Below are positions 1 through 8,129 of a stretch of DNA of 64,000 nt, in pieces. Position 1 is the first letter of the stretch. Each line of letters opens with the position of its first letter. Source of the DNA: Saccharothrix tamanrassetensis (GTDB lineage Bacteria; Actinomycetota; Actinomycetes; Mycobacteriales; Pseudonocardiaceae). The position numbers and the translations under genes are program-made. Below the pieces are notes generated by a model. It had not been told where the DNA came from, searched no databases, and saw nothing but the letters and a program-made list of their open reading frames with translations. The stretch spans positions 62,001-126,000 of the forward strand of contig NZ_JACHJN010000015.1 in NCBI RefSeq assembly GCF_014203665.1. Direction: 5' to 3'.

Positions 1-550
1 ACTCCGGGTCGACGGGCACGGGGCCGCCGGCAGTCAGAGCTTCCACCAGGAGCCGGTAGAACACCGAATGCGCGCCGGGGACGCCCGGCACCGACTCGAA
101 CCCGGTGACCTCCCCGGGTGAACCGTCGTCCAGATGTGATTTCACAGTCAAGAAGTCGCCGTCCCGTCGACGGTTCCGGAAAACTGTCAATGGAACACCC
201 CGATATCGCGCCGCTTTCACCACGCGCCGGGCGTCGGCGGACGTCCCGGCGATCGGCTTGTCCGCCACGACCGGAATGCCGGCCTCGATCGCGGTGAGCG
301 CCGACGGCACGTGGGTGCGGTTCGGGGTGGCCGCCACGAGCAGGCCCAAGTCCAGCTCGAACAACTCCTTCACCGAGTTGACCAGCGAAGACGTCAGATG
401 TTCCGCGTGCGCGCGGTCCCGGCGGGACGGGTCGCCGGTGACGATGGCGGTCAGGTCCAGGCCCGGCGTGGCGGTGATCAGCGGGGCGTGGAACACGCGG
501 CCGGCGATGCCGTAACCGGGCAGTCCGGTGCGGAGAACCGTGCCGAACAT
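1..550 (-). CDS. Gfo/Idh/MocA family oxidoreductase, 3' end cut by window
   Basis: The minus-strand frame opens at an ATG at 548-550 and stays open to the window edge, giving about 183 residues. It begins with a dinucleotide-binding stretch (GLPGYGIAGRVFHAPL) and continues with LLVAATPNRTHVPSA and VVADKPIAGT. These are the NAD(P)-binding beta strands and the conserved E/DKP motif of the Gfo/Idh/MocA family, which oxidises or reduces sugars and other polyols. The C-terminal substrate domain is mostly outside the window. The gene diverges from a ROK regulator, with a small palindromic operator between them, so it is probably a target of that regulator. The substrate cannot be told. Confidence 0.85.
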   Translation of the reverse strand, partial: MFGTVLRTGLPGYGIAGRVFHAPLITATPGLDLTAIVTGDPSRRDRAHAEHLTSSLVNSVKELFELDLGLLVAATPNRTHVPSALTAIEAGIPVVADKPIAGTSADARRVVKAARYRGVPLTVFRNRRRDGDFLTVKSHLDDGSPGEVTGFESVPGVPGAHSVFYRLLVEALTAGGPVPVDPE

Positions 551-562
551 TAAAGCAACGTC

Positions 563-573
563 GTTTAGTAAAC
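563..573. promoter_or_regulatory. Palindromic operator between oxidoreductase and ROK regulator
   Basis: GTTTAGTAAAC is a perfect inverted repeat with 5-bp arms and one central base. It is AT-rich in a GC-rich background and lies in the 46-bp gap between the two divergent starts. It would overlap the -35 region of the regulator and the promoter of the oxidoreductase. Binding by the adjacent ROK protein is inferred. Confidence 0.6.
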
Positions 574-596
574 ACTGCTCGTGCCATCATGCGGAA

Positions 597-1637
597 GTGC
601 CGAACTTGCGCTTCCTGCGCGGATACAACGACGCGGTGGTGTTGGGCCTGGCCAGGTCCGGCGCCGTCACCAGGGTCGACCTCGCCGAGCGCAGCGGGCT
701 GACACCGCAGGCGGTGTCCAAGGTGGTCGGCAGGCTGATCGCGGACGGCCTGCTGGTCGAGTGCGGCACCCGCAACGTCGGCGTCGGCAAGCCGCGCACC
801 CTGCTCAAGCTGGTCGCCGACAGCCGGCTCGCGCTCGGGGCCCAGGTCGAGCGGGACGAGTTGCGGGTCGTGCTCACCGACCTCGCGGGCGACGTGCTGG
901 ACCGCGCGGTCGCCCCGCTGCCGCCCGACTTCGACCCCGCCACGTTCGTCGCCGAGCTGACCCGGCTGGTGGACGGGATGCGCACCGAGCGGCTGCTCGG
1001 CGTCGGCATCGGGTTCGTCGGGCCGCTGGACCACCGGACCGGCGTGGTGCACGACGCGACGGCGCTGGCGAAGTGGCACGACGTGCCGCTGCGCGAACTC
1101 GCCGAGCAGCACCTCGGCCTGCCGGTCGTGGTCGACAAGGACACCAACACCGCGATCGTCGCCGAGTCCTGGCGGCGCGGCGAGCAGCTGCGCAACGCCG
1201 TGCTCGTCCTGGTCGGCACCGGCCTGGGCGTGGGGCTGCTGCTGGACGGGCAGGTCTACCGGGGCGCGCGGACCAACGCGGGCGAGTTCGGGCACACCAC
1301 CATCCAGCTCGACGGGCCGCGCTGCGTGTGCGGGCGGACCGGGTGCGTGGAGGCCGTGCACAACGCCGCCGCACGGGCCGGCGACCTCGCCGCCGCCACC
1401 TCCATCGTGGGCACGGCGGTGTCGGACCTGGTGCAGCTGCTGGACGTGGACCACGTGGTGCTGGCCGGTCGGGCGGTGCTCGCCGCACCCGACGAGTACC
1501 TGGCCGGCGTGCGCGCGAAGCTGCCCACCGCGGACTGGCTGCCGGTCGACGTGGTGATCACCCCGCTGACCGACGACGTGGTCGCCGCGGGCGCCGCGAT
1601 GCTCGTGCTGAGCGAGTTCTACGGGCGTCCCCGGTAG
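597..1637 (+). CDS. ROK family transcriptional regulator
   Basis: A 346-residue ROK repressor: an N-terminal winged helix (TRVDLAERSGLTPQAVSKVVGRL) followed by the sugar-kinase-like fold. The ROK zinc signature CxCGxxGCxE is present at about residues 243-252 (CVCGRTGCVE), preceded by the GEFGH motif. I chose the GTG at 597 because homology starts there (NLRFLRGYNDAVVL) and because the operator lies just upstream. A start at 528 would run through the operator and into the divergent gene. ROK repressors usually sense a sugar or phosphosugar. The divergent Gfo/Idh oxidoreductase is the likely target, together with autoregulation. The effector is unknown. Confidence 0.85.
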   Translation: MPNLRFLRGYNDAVVLGLARSGAVTRVDLAERSGLTPQAVSKVVGRLIADGLLVECGTRNVGVGKPRTLLKLVADSRLALGAQVERDELRVVLTDLAGDVLDRAVAPLPPDFDPATFVAELTRLVDGMRTERLLGVGIGFVGPLDHRTGVVHDATALAKWHDVPLRELAEQHLGLPVVVDKDTNTAIVAESWRRGEQLRNAVLVLVGTGLGVGLLLDGQVYRGARTNAGEFGHTTIQLDGPRCVCGRTGCVEAVHNAAARAGDLAAATSIVGTAVSDLVQLLDVDHVVLAGRAVLAAPDEYLAGVRAKLPTADWLPVDVVITPLTDDVVAAGAAMLVLSEFYGRPR

Positions 1638-1691
1638 CCGATTTGGACAGCGCCGCTCCCCGGCACCCGTGCGGGTGATTCACTATCCGGC

Positions 1692-2441
1692 ATGTATGCG
1701 CTCCGCCACGCCGTCGGGACCGACCCCGGCCAGCGCCGTGAGGCGAACGAGGACTCGGTGTTCTTCAGCGAGCGCCTGTACGCCGTCGCCGACGGCATGG
1801 GCGGCCACGCGTACGGGGAGGTGGCCAGTTCCATCGCGGTGGCGGTGCTGGCCGAGCTGGACGTCGACGCCGACGACCCGCTGTCCGCGCTGGCCGGCGC
1901 CACCAGGGAGATCGCCGTCCGGCTGACCGACCTGGCCGAGGAGAACTTCGACATGCGCGGCATGGGCACCACGCTCACCGCGCTGCTCTGGGACGGCGAG
2001 CGGTTCGCCGTCGGGCACATCGGCGACTCGCGCTGCTACCTGGTGCGCGACGGCGAGCTGACCCAGATCACCCGCGACCACACCATGGTGCAGGCGCTGG
2101 TGGACGAAGGGCGGATGGCCGCCGAGCAGGCCGCCGAGCACCCCGGCCGGTCCATGCTGATGCGGGCCTTGCAGGCGGGCAGCGCACACGACCCCGACCT
2201 GTTCTTCCAGGACGTCGAAGCCGGCGACCGGTACCTGATCTGCTCCGACGGGCTGTCCGACGTGGTGACCGCCGAGGAGATCGCCGAACTGCTCACCGCG
2301 GACCCGGACGGCGACCAGACGGTGCGGGCGCTCATCGCGGCGGCCAACGCGCGGGGCGGACCGGACAACATCACCTGCGTGCTCGTCGACGTGGTGCCGG
2401 CGGGCAACGCGTCGTGGCTGCCGACGTGGCTACAGCCCTGA
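1692..2441 (+). CDS. PP2C-family protein serine/threonine phosphatase
   Basis: A 249-residue single-domain PP2C phosphatase, cytosolic, with no membrane segment. All the metal-binding motifs are visible: REANEDS near the N-terminus, VADGMGGHAYGE, GHIGDSRCYL, CSDGLSDVV and the C-terminal GGPDNITCVLV. The family removes phosphate from Ser/Thr in a Mn/Mg-dependent reaction and typically opposes PknA/B-type kinases. No kinase is in the window. Compared with PstP it lacks the transmembrane and extracellular tail. A CACTAT hexamer ends 5 bp before the ATG, so the transcript may be leaderless. The 3' end overlaps the convergent ArsR gene by 12 bp. Confidence 0.93.
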   Translation: MYALRHAVGTDPGQRREANEDSVFFSERLYAVADGMGGHAYGEVASSIAVAVLAELDVDADDPLSALAGATREIAVRLTDLAEENFDMRGMGTTLTALLWDGERFAVGHIGDSRCYLVRDGELTQITRDHTMVQALVDEGRMAAEQAAEHPGRSMLMRALQAGSAHDPDLFFQDVEAGDRYLICSDGLSDVVTAEEIAELLTADPDGDQTVRALIAAANARGGPDNITCVLVDVVPAGNASWLPTWLQP

Positions 2442-3104
2442 GATCCCCAGCAGGTCCTCCAGTGCCCGCTCGCCGGCCGGCGTGACCTTGACGGCGCGCC
2501 CGGTGCCGACCTTGCGGACCCAACCCTGCGCGTGCAGGTGGGCGCAGATGTGCGCGCCGGCCGCTCCGGCGAGGTGGGAGCGGCGTTCGGTCCAGTCCAG
2601 GCACGCCTTGCCGATCGGGCGGCGGGTCGTGGAGAAGTCGGCGTGCAGGTGGTCCGCCAGCCAACCGATGCCTTCGTCGGTGACCAGGAGGTCGGCGTCG
2701 AGCAGGTTCCGGCCGGCCATGGCGTCGGTGATGGCCACCCCCAGGCGTCCGGCGAGGTGGTCGTAGCAGGTGCGGCCCCTGGCCAGCGCGGTGGAGGCGG
2801 TGGACGCCTTGAGCGACCGCCCGGGCGTGGTCGGGCCGACGTAGCCGAGCAGGTGTTCCAGCAGGTCGGCTACCCGGGGACCGGCCAGTTGGAGGTAGCG
2901 GTGACGGCCCTGCCGGCGTTCCCCGAGCAGACCGCCGGCCACCAGGCGGGTCAGGTGCTCGCTGGCCGTGGCGGGGGAGACCCTCGCGACCTCGGCCAGT
3001 TCGCCCGCCGTCCACGCGCGGCCGTCCATCAGGGACAGGCAGAACTGGGCGCGGCTGCGGTCGGCGAGCAGCGCGGCGAGTCTCGCTAGTTCGTCTGCGG
3101 CCAT
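2430..3104 (-). CDS. ArsR-type winged-helix transcriptional regulator
   Basis: About 224 residues. The N-terminal half is an ArsR-type winged helix (LAALLADRSRAQFCLSLMDGR, then ELAEVARVSPATASEHLTRLVAGGLL). The C-terminal half carries a further helical/winged segment ending near VTPAGERALEDLLG, as in the long ArsR proteins of actinomycetes. I start at the ATG at 3102-3104. A longer start at 3140 would lie inside the palindromic operator. No metal-binding ELCVCD-type cysteine motif is seen, so this is probably not a metal sensor. It is divergent from the P450-like/PEP-mutase fusion gene and probably represses it through the 3121-3152 palindrome. Confidence 0.82.
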   Translation of the reverse strand: MAADELARLAALLADRSRAQFCLSLMDGRAWTAGELAEVARVSPATASEHLTRLVAGGLLGERRQGRHRYLQLAGPRVADLLEHLLGYVGPTTPGRSLKASTASTALARGRTCYDHLAGRLGVAITDAMAGRNLLDADLLVTDEGIGWLADHLHADFSTTRRPIGKACLDWTERRSHLAGAAGAHICAHLHAQGWVRKVGTGRAVKVTPAGERALEDLLGISGL

Positions 3105-3120
3105 ACCGCCATTGTGCGCT

Positions 3121-3152
3121 CCGGACACTTCGGCGCACACCGAAGTGTCCGG
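3121..3152. promoter_or_regulatory. 32-bp perfect inverted-repeat operator
   Basis: CCGGACACTTCGG at 3121-3133 and CCGAAGTGTCCGG at 3140-3152 are perfect 13-bp arms around a 6-bp spacer (CGCACA). The site fills the divergent gap between the ArsR gene and the gene at 3170. A possible -10 (TAGCGT, 3157-3162) for the rightward gene sits just beyond it. This is the geometry expected of an ArsR-family operator, and binding is inferred. Confidence 0.75.
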
Positions 3153-3169
3153 CGTCTAGCGTCTGCCGC

Positions 3170-4471
3170 ATGGATCACGACGTGCTGCTCGACCCGGCTT
3201 ACCCGGTTCCCGCCGTGCCGTTCGCCGCGCGGGGGATGGCTTGGCTGCGTTGCCACGTGGCGCGGTTCAGCGAGGGCGCGGACCACGTGCGTCGACGTGC
3301 GCTGGCGATGGAGCAGTTGTCTACTGTGGACATTGCTGTGTTGCGGCGGCCGGGGAACGCGGTCGCGAAGCTGGCTGCTGCCTTGGGGCTGCCCCGGGAC
3401 GTCGTCGCGGACGTGTCGGTGATCGCCCGGTCCTACCCGCCGCACACGGCCGTCACCGAGGAGGCGGACGAAGCGGTCGCCCGACTCGTCACGGCGTGCG
3501 GCGGCACGTGGGACGAGTCGGCAGCCGCCCGCATCGGCCTGCTCGTGCAGGCCAGTGCCTCCACCGACGCCATGATCGCCGGACGCGTCCCGCCGGTACC
3601 GACGACCCGGCGGATCGCCCCTGACGGCTCGCTGGTGGAGGTCCCGCTGGACGCGGTGCCGTTCGGCGCGGGACGTCACGAATGCCCCGGCCGCTCCCAC
3701 GCCGAGGCGATGGCCCAAGGAACCTTCCACCGCCTGCACCACGCCCCGGAACCGCTGCTGCTGCCCAACGCCTGGGACTTCGCATCGGCCGCCGCCCTGG
3801 TGGACGCCGGTTTCCAGGCGATCGGCACCACCAGCCTGGGTGTCGCGGCGGCCGGCGGAACCCCGGACGCGGCAGGGCTGGCACGGGAGGAAACCCTCGC
3901 GCTGGCCCGGAAGCTGGTCCGGCTGCCGGCGGCGGTGACCGTGGACGTCGAAGCCGGGTTCGGCGACGTTCGCGGCCTCGCGGCGGAACTGGCCGACCTC
4001 GGCATCGCGGGCGTGAACATCGAGGACGGCCGGGGCGAAGGGCTGGCCGACCCGGCGGAGCAGGCGGCCCTGGTGCGAACGTTCAAGGAGACCGCGCCGC
4101 ACCTGTTCGTCAACGCCCGTGTCGATACCCATTGGCTGCACGTCGACCAGGACAGCACGGTCGAGCGGGCACTGCGGTACGTGGACGCGGGCGCGGACGG
4201 CATCTTCGTCCCCGGCCTCCCGCTGGACCGGATCGCCGGGGTGGTCGAGGCAGTGCCGGTGCCGCTGAATGTGCTGGCACAGCATGACATCAACACGTTG
4301 GCCGACCTCGGTGTGCGACGCGTCAGCACCGGTTCGCTGCTGTTCCGGGCGGCACTCCAGGCGACCGTCGCAACCGCCCGCGCGGTGCGTGACGGTCGGC
4401 CTGTGGGTGAGGTGCCGGACTACGACGCCGTGCAGGACCTGGTGGCGCGGCACCCAACGGTGACCCGGTGA
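3170..4471 (+). CDS. Cytochrome P450-like domain fused to ICL/PEP-mutase family domain
   Basis: One uninterrupted 433-residue frame holds two unrelated parts. Residues 1-180 resemble a much shortened cytochrome P450: a C-helix-like segment (FSEGADHVRRR), an I-helix-like segment (LLVQASASTDAMIAG) and a clear heme-ligand loop FGAGRHECPG at 165-174, with Cys172 as the presumed ligand. The ExxR motif and the post-cysteine L-helix are not evident. Residues 181-433 match the isocitrate lyase/PEP mutase family, with LLLPNAWDFASAAALVDAG, VTVDVEAGFGD and GVNIEDGRG. That domain could also start at Met181, which begins exactly where free-standing family members begin. The reaction is unknown. The gene is probably controlled by the divergent ArsR protein. 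Confidence 0.8.
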   Translation: MDHDVLLDPAYPVPAVPFAARGMAWLRCHVARFSEGADHVRRRALAMEQLSTVDIAVLRRPGNAVAKLAAALGLPRDVVADVSVIARSYPPHTAVTEEADEAVARLVTACGGTWDESAAARIGLLVQASASTDAMIAGRVPPVPTTRRIAPDGSLVEVPLDAVPFGAGRHECPGRSHAEAMAQGTFHRLHHAPEPLLLPNAWDFASAAALVDAGFQAIGTTSLGVAAAGGTPDAAGLAREETLALARKLVRLPAAVTVDVEAGFGDVRGLAAELADLGIAGVNIEDGRGEGLADPAEQAALVRTFKETAPHLFVNARVDTHWLHVDQDSTVERALRYVDAGADGIFVPGLPLDRIAGVVEAVPVPLNVLAQHDINTLADLGVRRVSTGSLLFRAALQATVATARAVRDGRPVGEVPDYDAVQDLVARHPTVTR

Positions 4472-4513
4472 GGTCGGCGCACGACCGTTGCGTTTCCACA
4501 CCAACCAGGCGTC

Positions 4514-5629
4514 TCACCCGCCCGGACCGGCTACCGGGTCGATCCTCCGAGGCGCGCTACCAGGCGGCTCCTGATCCGACCTCCGGACTCGCAACGCGTA
4601 GGGCAGCACCAGCGCGAAAGCCAGGATCACCACGGACACCAGCGACAGTCCGCCGAACACCCAGGCCGCGTACACGCCATAGGCCGCGACCTCGCTGCCC
4701 AAGCCCGCGACCGACGTGACGGTGGCCCGTGCCGAGCCGGTGATCCTTTCCTGCAGACGGGTTTCCGCCACGACGAGCACCAACCGGTAGAGCCCGTAGA
4801 AGACGGCGACCGCCGCCAGCCCGGCCGGGTGGCGGAGCAGACCCGCCGCTCCCAGCAGCAGCGCCGACGCGGCGAGCAGTCCGCCGAGGGGCAGTCTCGT
4901 CCCGCCCAACGCCGCGCCCGCCGCACCGGCCAGCGGAATCGCCAGCACGGCCAGCGGCACGAGCGCCACCGGCACGTCCCAATCCCGTGCCAGCAAGGGG
5001 AAGTACTCCTCCAAGGCGTCCAGGCCGGCCAGCACGGCGACCGCCGGCACGGCCCGGCGCACGGCAGGAACGGCCGCCGTCTCGGCCAAGCCCGAACGCA
5101 GAGTGGCGAAGTAGTCCTCCGGATCACCGCGCGGGGTTTCCGGCAGTCGCAGGGCCATCAGCGCCGAACCCAGGCACGTCGCCACGCTCACCCATCCGAC
5201 CAGGGCGTAGCCACCGGTCGAGAACAGGAAGGTCGCCGCCACGGCGGACGGGATCTGGCCCAGCAGCCCGACCGCCGTCACCCGGCCGAGCACGGTGCCG
5301 AAGTGGTCGGCGGCACCGACCGCCGTCAGCCCGTCGTGCAGCAGGGCTTCCAGGGCGCCGGAGACGAGCGCGCCACCCAGGCCCCACAGCACGAAGCCGC
5401 CGGCGAACGACCAGAAGCCGGGCGACGCCGTCCACAGCGCGTAACCCAAGGCCTGCAACAGACCCGCGGCGACCAGCGACCACCGGCGGGAGAACCGGTC
5501 GGCGAGCGCGCCGAACGGCACCTCGGCCACGACGGCGACCGTCGACCAGATGGCGAACAGCGCGGAGATCTGCCCGTCCGACATCCCGTTGTCCGCGAAC
5601 AGCAGCGCGTACATCGGGTAGAGGGGCAC
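4514..5629 (-). CDS. MFS transporter
   Basis: A membrane protein of about 371 residues with roughly twelve hydrophobic segments and the major-facilitator loop GALADRFSRRWSL after the second helix. It is probably a drug or metabolite exporter, and the substrate is not evident. The only standard start is the GTG at 5627-5629, yet the frame stays open and hydrophobic upstream (RLAVGWALLADVV) to a stop at 5699-5701, and that stretch looks like the first half of helix 1. No ATG, GTG or TTG lies there, so the true start may be a rare CTG near 5671, or helix 1 may be clipped. Convergent with the gene ending at 4471. Confidence 0.85.
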   Translation of the reverse strand: MPLYPMYALLFADNGMSDGQISALFAIWSTVAVVAEVPFGALADRFSRRWSLVAAGLLQALGYALWTASPGFWSFAGGFVLWGLGGALVSGALEALLHDGLTAVGAADHFGTVLGRVTAVGLLGQIPSAVAATFLFSTGGYALVGWVSVATCLGSALMALRLPETPRGDPEDYFATLRSGLAETAAVPAVRRAVPAVAVLAGLDALEEYFPLLARDWDVPVALVPLAVLAIPLAGAAGAALGGTRLPLGGLLAASALLLGAAGLLRHPAGLAAVAVFYGLYRLVLVVAETRLQERITGSARATVTSVAGLGSEVAAYGVYAAWVFGGLSLVSVVILAFALVLPYALRVRRSDQEPPGSAPRRIDPVAGPGG

Positions 5630-5838
5630 GACGTCGGCCAGCAGCGCCCACCCGACGGCGAGTCGGGACAGCGGCCGAGCCGGGGGCGGTACAGGGCGTC
5701 AACCGAAAGGCATGGCCCAGACTAACCCCATCCGGCCCGGCCGCTCCGCTGATTTCCGGGGCACGGGGCACGCGGCGCCACCACGACGAGCAGTACTTCT
5801 CCCTCTACGAGGTCGGCGAACGCTCCACCTCCCGGCGC

Positions 5839-5864
5839 GCCACCACCCCGGCCGGGGTGGTGGC
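5839..5864. terminator. 26-bp perfect GC-rich palindrome, probable terminator
   Basis: Bases 5839-5864 are their own reverse complement, centred between 5851 and 5852 on CGGCCG. In RNA this makes a very stable hairpin. It lies 67 bp beyond the stop of the XRE gene (minus strand) and before the MFS gene. There is no T-tract, as is common in actinomycetes. The rest of 5630-5930 shows no supported gene. Confidence 0.55.
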
Positions 5865-5930
5865 CGCGGAGGAAGTCGGGACTGCGGGGAGTGCCCCACC
5901 GACCGGGTTCTGCGACGGGATCCCGTCCGG

Positions 5931-6770
5931 CTACGGCTGCCGCGCCGCATCGGACCCGGCGCCGAGGTGGCCCGAGCCGGCGGACCTCTGCCGCAGCGCC
6001 TGCGCGGTCCCGGCGTCGGCCGGGTAGAACGCCTCGACGGTGAGTTCGGCGAGGACGACGTCCAGGGCGGTGCCGAACGTGGTGATGGTGCTGAGGAAGC
6101 TGAGCACCCGCTCGCCGTCGCGGATGCGGATCGGCAGCGCGATCTCGTGCGTCGGGTCGTGCCGCGCTCCGTCGGACGACGTGCGCGCGGCGCCGTACCG
6201 GGACAGTTCCCGGTGCAGGTCGGCCAGGTCGGTGTCGGCGGTGTAGGACGCCTCCCGGGCCAGCCGCTGGAGCAGGTGGTCGCGCACCTCGTCGAGGTTG
6301 ACCAGCCTGGGGGCGAGCCCGTGCGGGTGCAGGGCCAGCCGCAGCACGTTGACCGGTGGGCGCAGCAGTTCCGGCGCGGCGCCTTCGAGGAGCAGGTCCG
6401 CGGCCGGGTTGGCCAGGAGCAGGTCCCACCGCCGGTCCACGACGAGGGCGGGATTGGGCTGGTGGCCGGTCAGGACGGCGTCGAGCACGTCCCGGGCGGG
6501 ACGCATCCGCGGGGAGTCCAGCGACCGCTCCGGGTGGACCGGCGCGTAGCCGGCCGCCAGCAGCAGGTGGTTGCGCTCGCGCAGCGGCACGTCGAGCCGG
6601 TCGGCCAGGCGCAGCGCCATGTCCCGGCTGGGCCGGGCGCGGCCCGTCTCCAGGAAGCTCAGGTGCCGGGCGGAGATGCCGGCCTCCACGGCCAGTTCGA
6701 GCTGGCTGTAGCGGCGCTGCCGCCGCCAGTGGCGCAGCAGGTCCCCGAACGGGCGGATGGCGGTGTCCAC
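5931..6770 (-). CDS. XRE-family regulator with MmyB-like ligand domain
   Basis: About 279 residues. An N-terminal helix-turn-helix (YSQLELAVEAGISARHLSFLETGRARPSRDMALRLA, split here as two motifs) is followed by an MmyB-like ligand-binding domain containing GHQPNPALVVDRRWDLL and the C-terminal STITTFGTALDVVLAELTVEAFYPAD. This architecture is common in actinomycete regulators, often beside oxidoreductases. I take the GTG at 6768-6770 because GAGGA sits 6 bp upstream. A GTG at 6782 is also possible. It lies 56 bp downstream of the SnoaL-like gene on the same strand, so the two are probably co-transcribed. Confidence 0.85.
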   Translation of the reverse strand: MDTAIRPFGDLLRHWRRQRRYSQLELAVEAGISARHLSFLETGRARPSRDMALRLADRLDVPLRERNHLLLAAGYAPVHPERSLDSPRMRPARDVLDAVLTGHQPNPALVVDRRWDLLLANPAADLLLEGAAPELLRPPVNVLRLALHPHGLAPRLVNLDEVRDHLLQRLAREASYTADTDLADLHRELSRYGAARTSSDGARHDPTHEIALPIRIRDGERVLSFLSTITTFGTALDVVLAELTVEAFYPADAGTAQALRQRSAGSGHLGAGSDAARQP

Positions 6771-6826
6771 GTTCTTCCTCACGGGTTCCGCCGGGACCGC
6801 GGCACGGTCCCGGCGTTCGTCCCCCC

Positions 6827-7783
6827 TCACAGCTTGCCGTAGAGCTCTCGCACCTTGTCCGGACCGGCGATCAGCGGCAACGTGTCGAACGAGAGCGTCC
6901 AGCCGTGCCGGCCGTCGAACCGCTCGATGATCCCGAAGGAGGTCGGGGTCGGGCGCTGCGGGGTCGTCATCGTGCCGTACCACTCCTGGTAGGTGGCCTC
7001 CCCGGTCCGGACGGTCTGCCCCGGCCGCAGGTCCAGGCTGTCGACCTTGTCGAACAACCGCTGCAGGTAGTCGGCCTTGCCCTTGGGCGTGCGCAACCGG
7101 CCGTCGCCCAGGCCGGTGCCGGTCAGCGGGACGCCACCGGTGGGCGCGACCAGGGCGGCGGCGTCCTGGCCGTTCCAGGCCGCGGCGCGGGCCTTCAGGT
7201 CGTGCCACCGGCCGCCCGGAGCGGTGACCTTCCCGGCCGTGTCGCGCACACCGTCGAACACGTCCTCCAAGCCGGGGTCGAGTTCGGCGAACCAGGTGTA
7301 GCGGTCGTAGTAGCGCCGCCCTTGGATCACCCGACCGTCGTCGCCGAGCACCACCCGGTAGATCGCCGGGTAGCTGAGCGTGGTCCCGTGGACCTCGACC
7401 TCGTTGTGCGCGCCGTACATGACGACGTTGCCGTCCACCGCGACCCGCGTCGGGTGCATCCGGAACGAGGGGAGCTTGTTCAACGTGCCCGCGATGGCGG
7501 CGCGGATCGCCTCGCGGCCCTGGATCACCGATCCCGCGGCCTCCCAGAGCGTGGCGTGCTCGTCGAAGATCTCCTCGGCGTAGAAGTCGATCCGCTCGGG
7601 CCCGGTCCGCATCGCGCCGAACCGGGTCTGCCGGTCGATGAACGCCCGGGCGTTCGGCGACACCTCGCCCTCCACCCCGGACCCGGCCGGTGCCGGTTGT
7701 GCGGGCGCGTCCGTGACGCCCGTCCCCAGCATCGTCGCGACGCCGACCAGCACGCCCAGCGCCTTCAGCACCTGGTTCTTCAA
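6827..7783 (-). CDS. Secreted SnoaL-like (NTF2-fold) protein, two domains
   Basis: 318 residues with a signal peptide (VLKALGVLVGVATMLGTG, probable cleavage after DAPAQ). Two NTF2/SnoaL-like units follow. The first, at about 40-165, has FYAEEIFDEHATLWEAAGSVIQGREAIRAAI and VHGTTLSYPAIYRV. The second, at about 175-318, has LFDKVDSLDLRPGQTVRTGEATYQEWYG. The fold covers ketosteroid isomerases, polyketide cyclases and non-catalytic binders, and the reaction is unknown. The start is a TTG at 7781-7783, supported by GAGGAG 5 bp upstream. It shares an operon with the XRE regulator. Confidence 0.8.
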   Translation of the reverse strand: MKNQVLKALGVLVGVATMLGTGVTDAPAQPAPAGSGVEGEVSPNARAFIDRQTRFGAMRTGPERIDFYAEEIFDEHATLWEAAGSVIQGREAIRAAIAGTLNKLPSFRMHPTRVAVDGNVVMYGAHNEVEVHGTTLSYPAIYRVVLGDDGRVIQGRRYYDRYTWFAELDPGLEDVFDGVRDTAGKVTAPGGRWHDLKARAAAWNGQDAAALVAPTGGVPLTGTGLGDGRLRTPKGKADYLQRLFDKVDSLDLRPGQTVRTGEATYQEWYGTMTTPQRPTPTSFGIIERFDGRHGWTLSFDTLPLIAGPDKVRELYGKL

Positions 7784-7803
7784 CTTCGCTCCTCGTGGAG
7801 GTG

Positions 7804-7818
7804 GGTGATGTGATCACC
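7804..7818. promoter_or_regulatory. Inverted repeat upstream of SnoaL-like gene
   Basis: GGTGAT-GTG-ATCACC is a perfect 6-3-6 inverted repeat 20-35 bp upstream of the TTG start, in the leader of the SnoaL/XRE operon. It could be an autoregulatory site for the XRE protein. The rest of 7819-8129 shows no gene I can support. Confidence 0.35.
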
Positions 7819-8129
7819 TTCTCCCGACGGCGTAGTGCTGTCGATTACCTCACGGGTAAAGCCGGCTGACCGGAGCCCGGACCGGTCGGGGCCGGACGAC
7901 ATCCGGTCAGCCGCCCCGTACCGGCCCATTCCGCTGAGAAAACCGAATTCGGCGGTCGTCGACCACATGACGACCGGTCGACGTCCAAAGGGGTATCGAG
8001 TGGTGAACCGTCACGTGATCCCAGGCGGAATGTTTCCGTGAAATCGCGTGACGAAATCAGTGCGGTGTCGATCGTCGCCGGCGGAATCGCCGGACCTGCC
8101 GCCACCGCGCCGGCACTGCGCGAAGCCGG

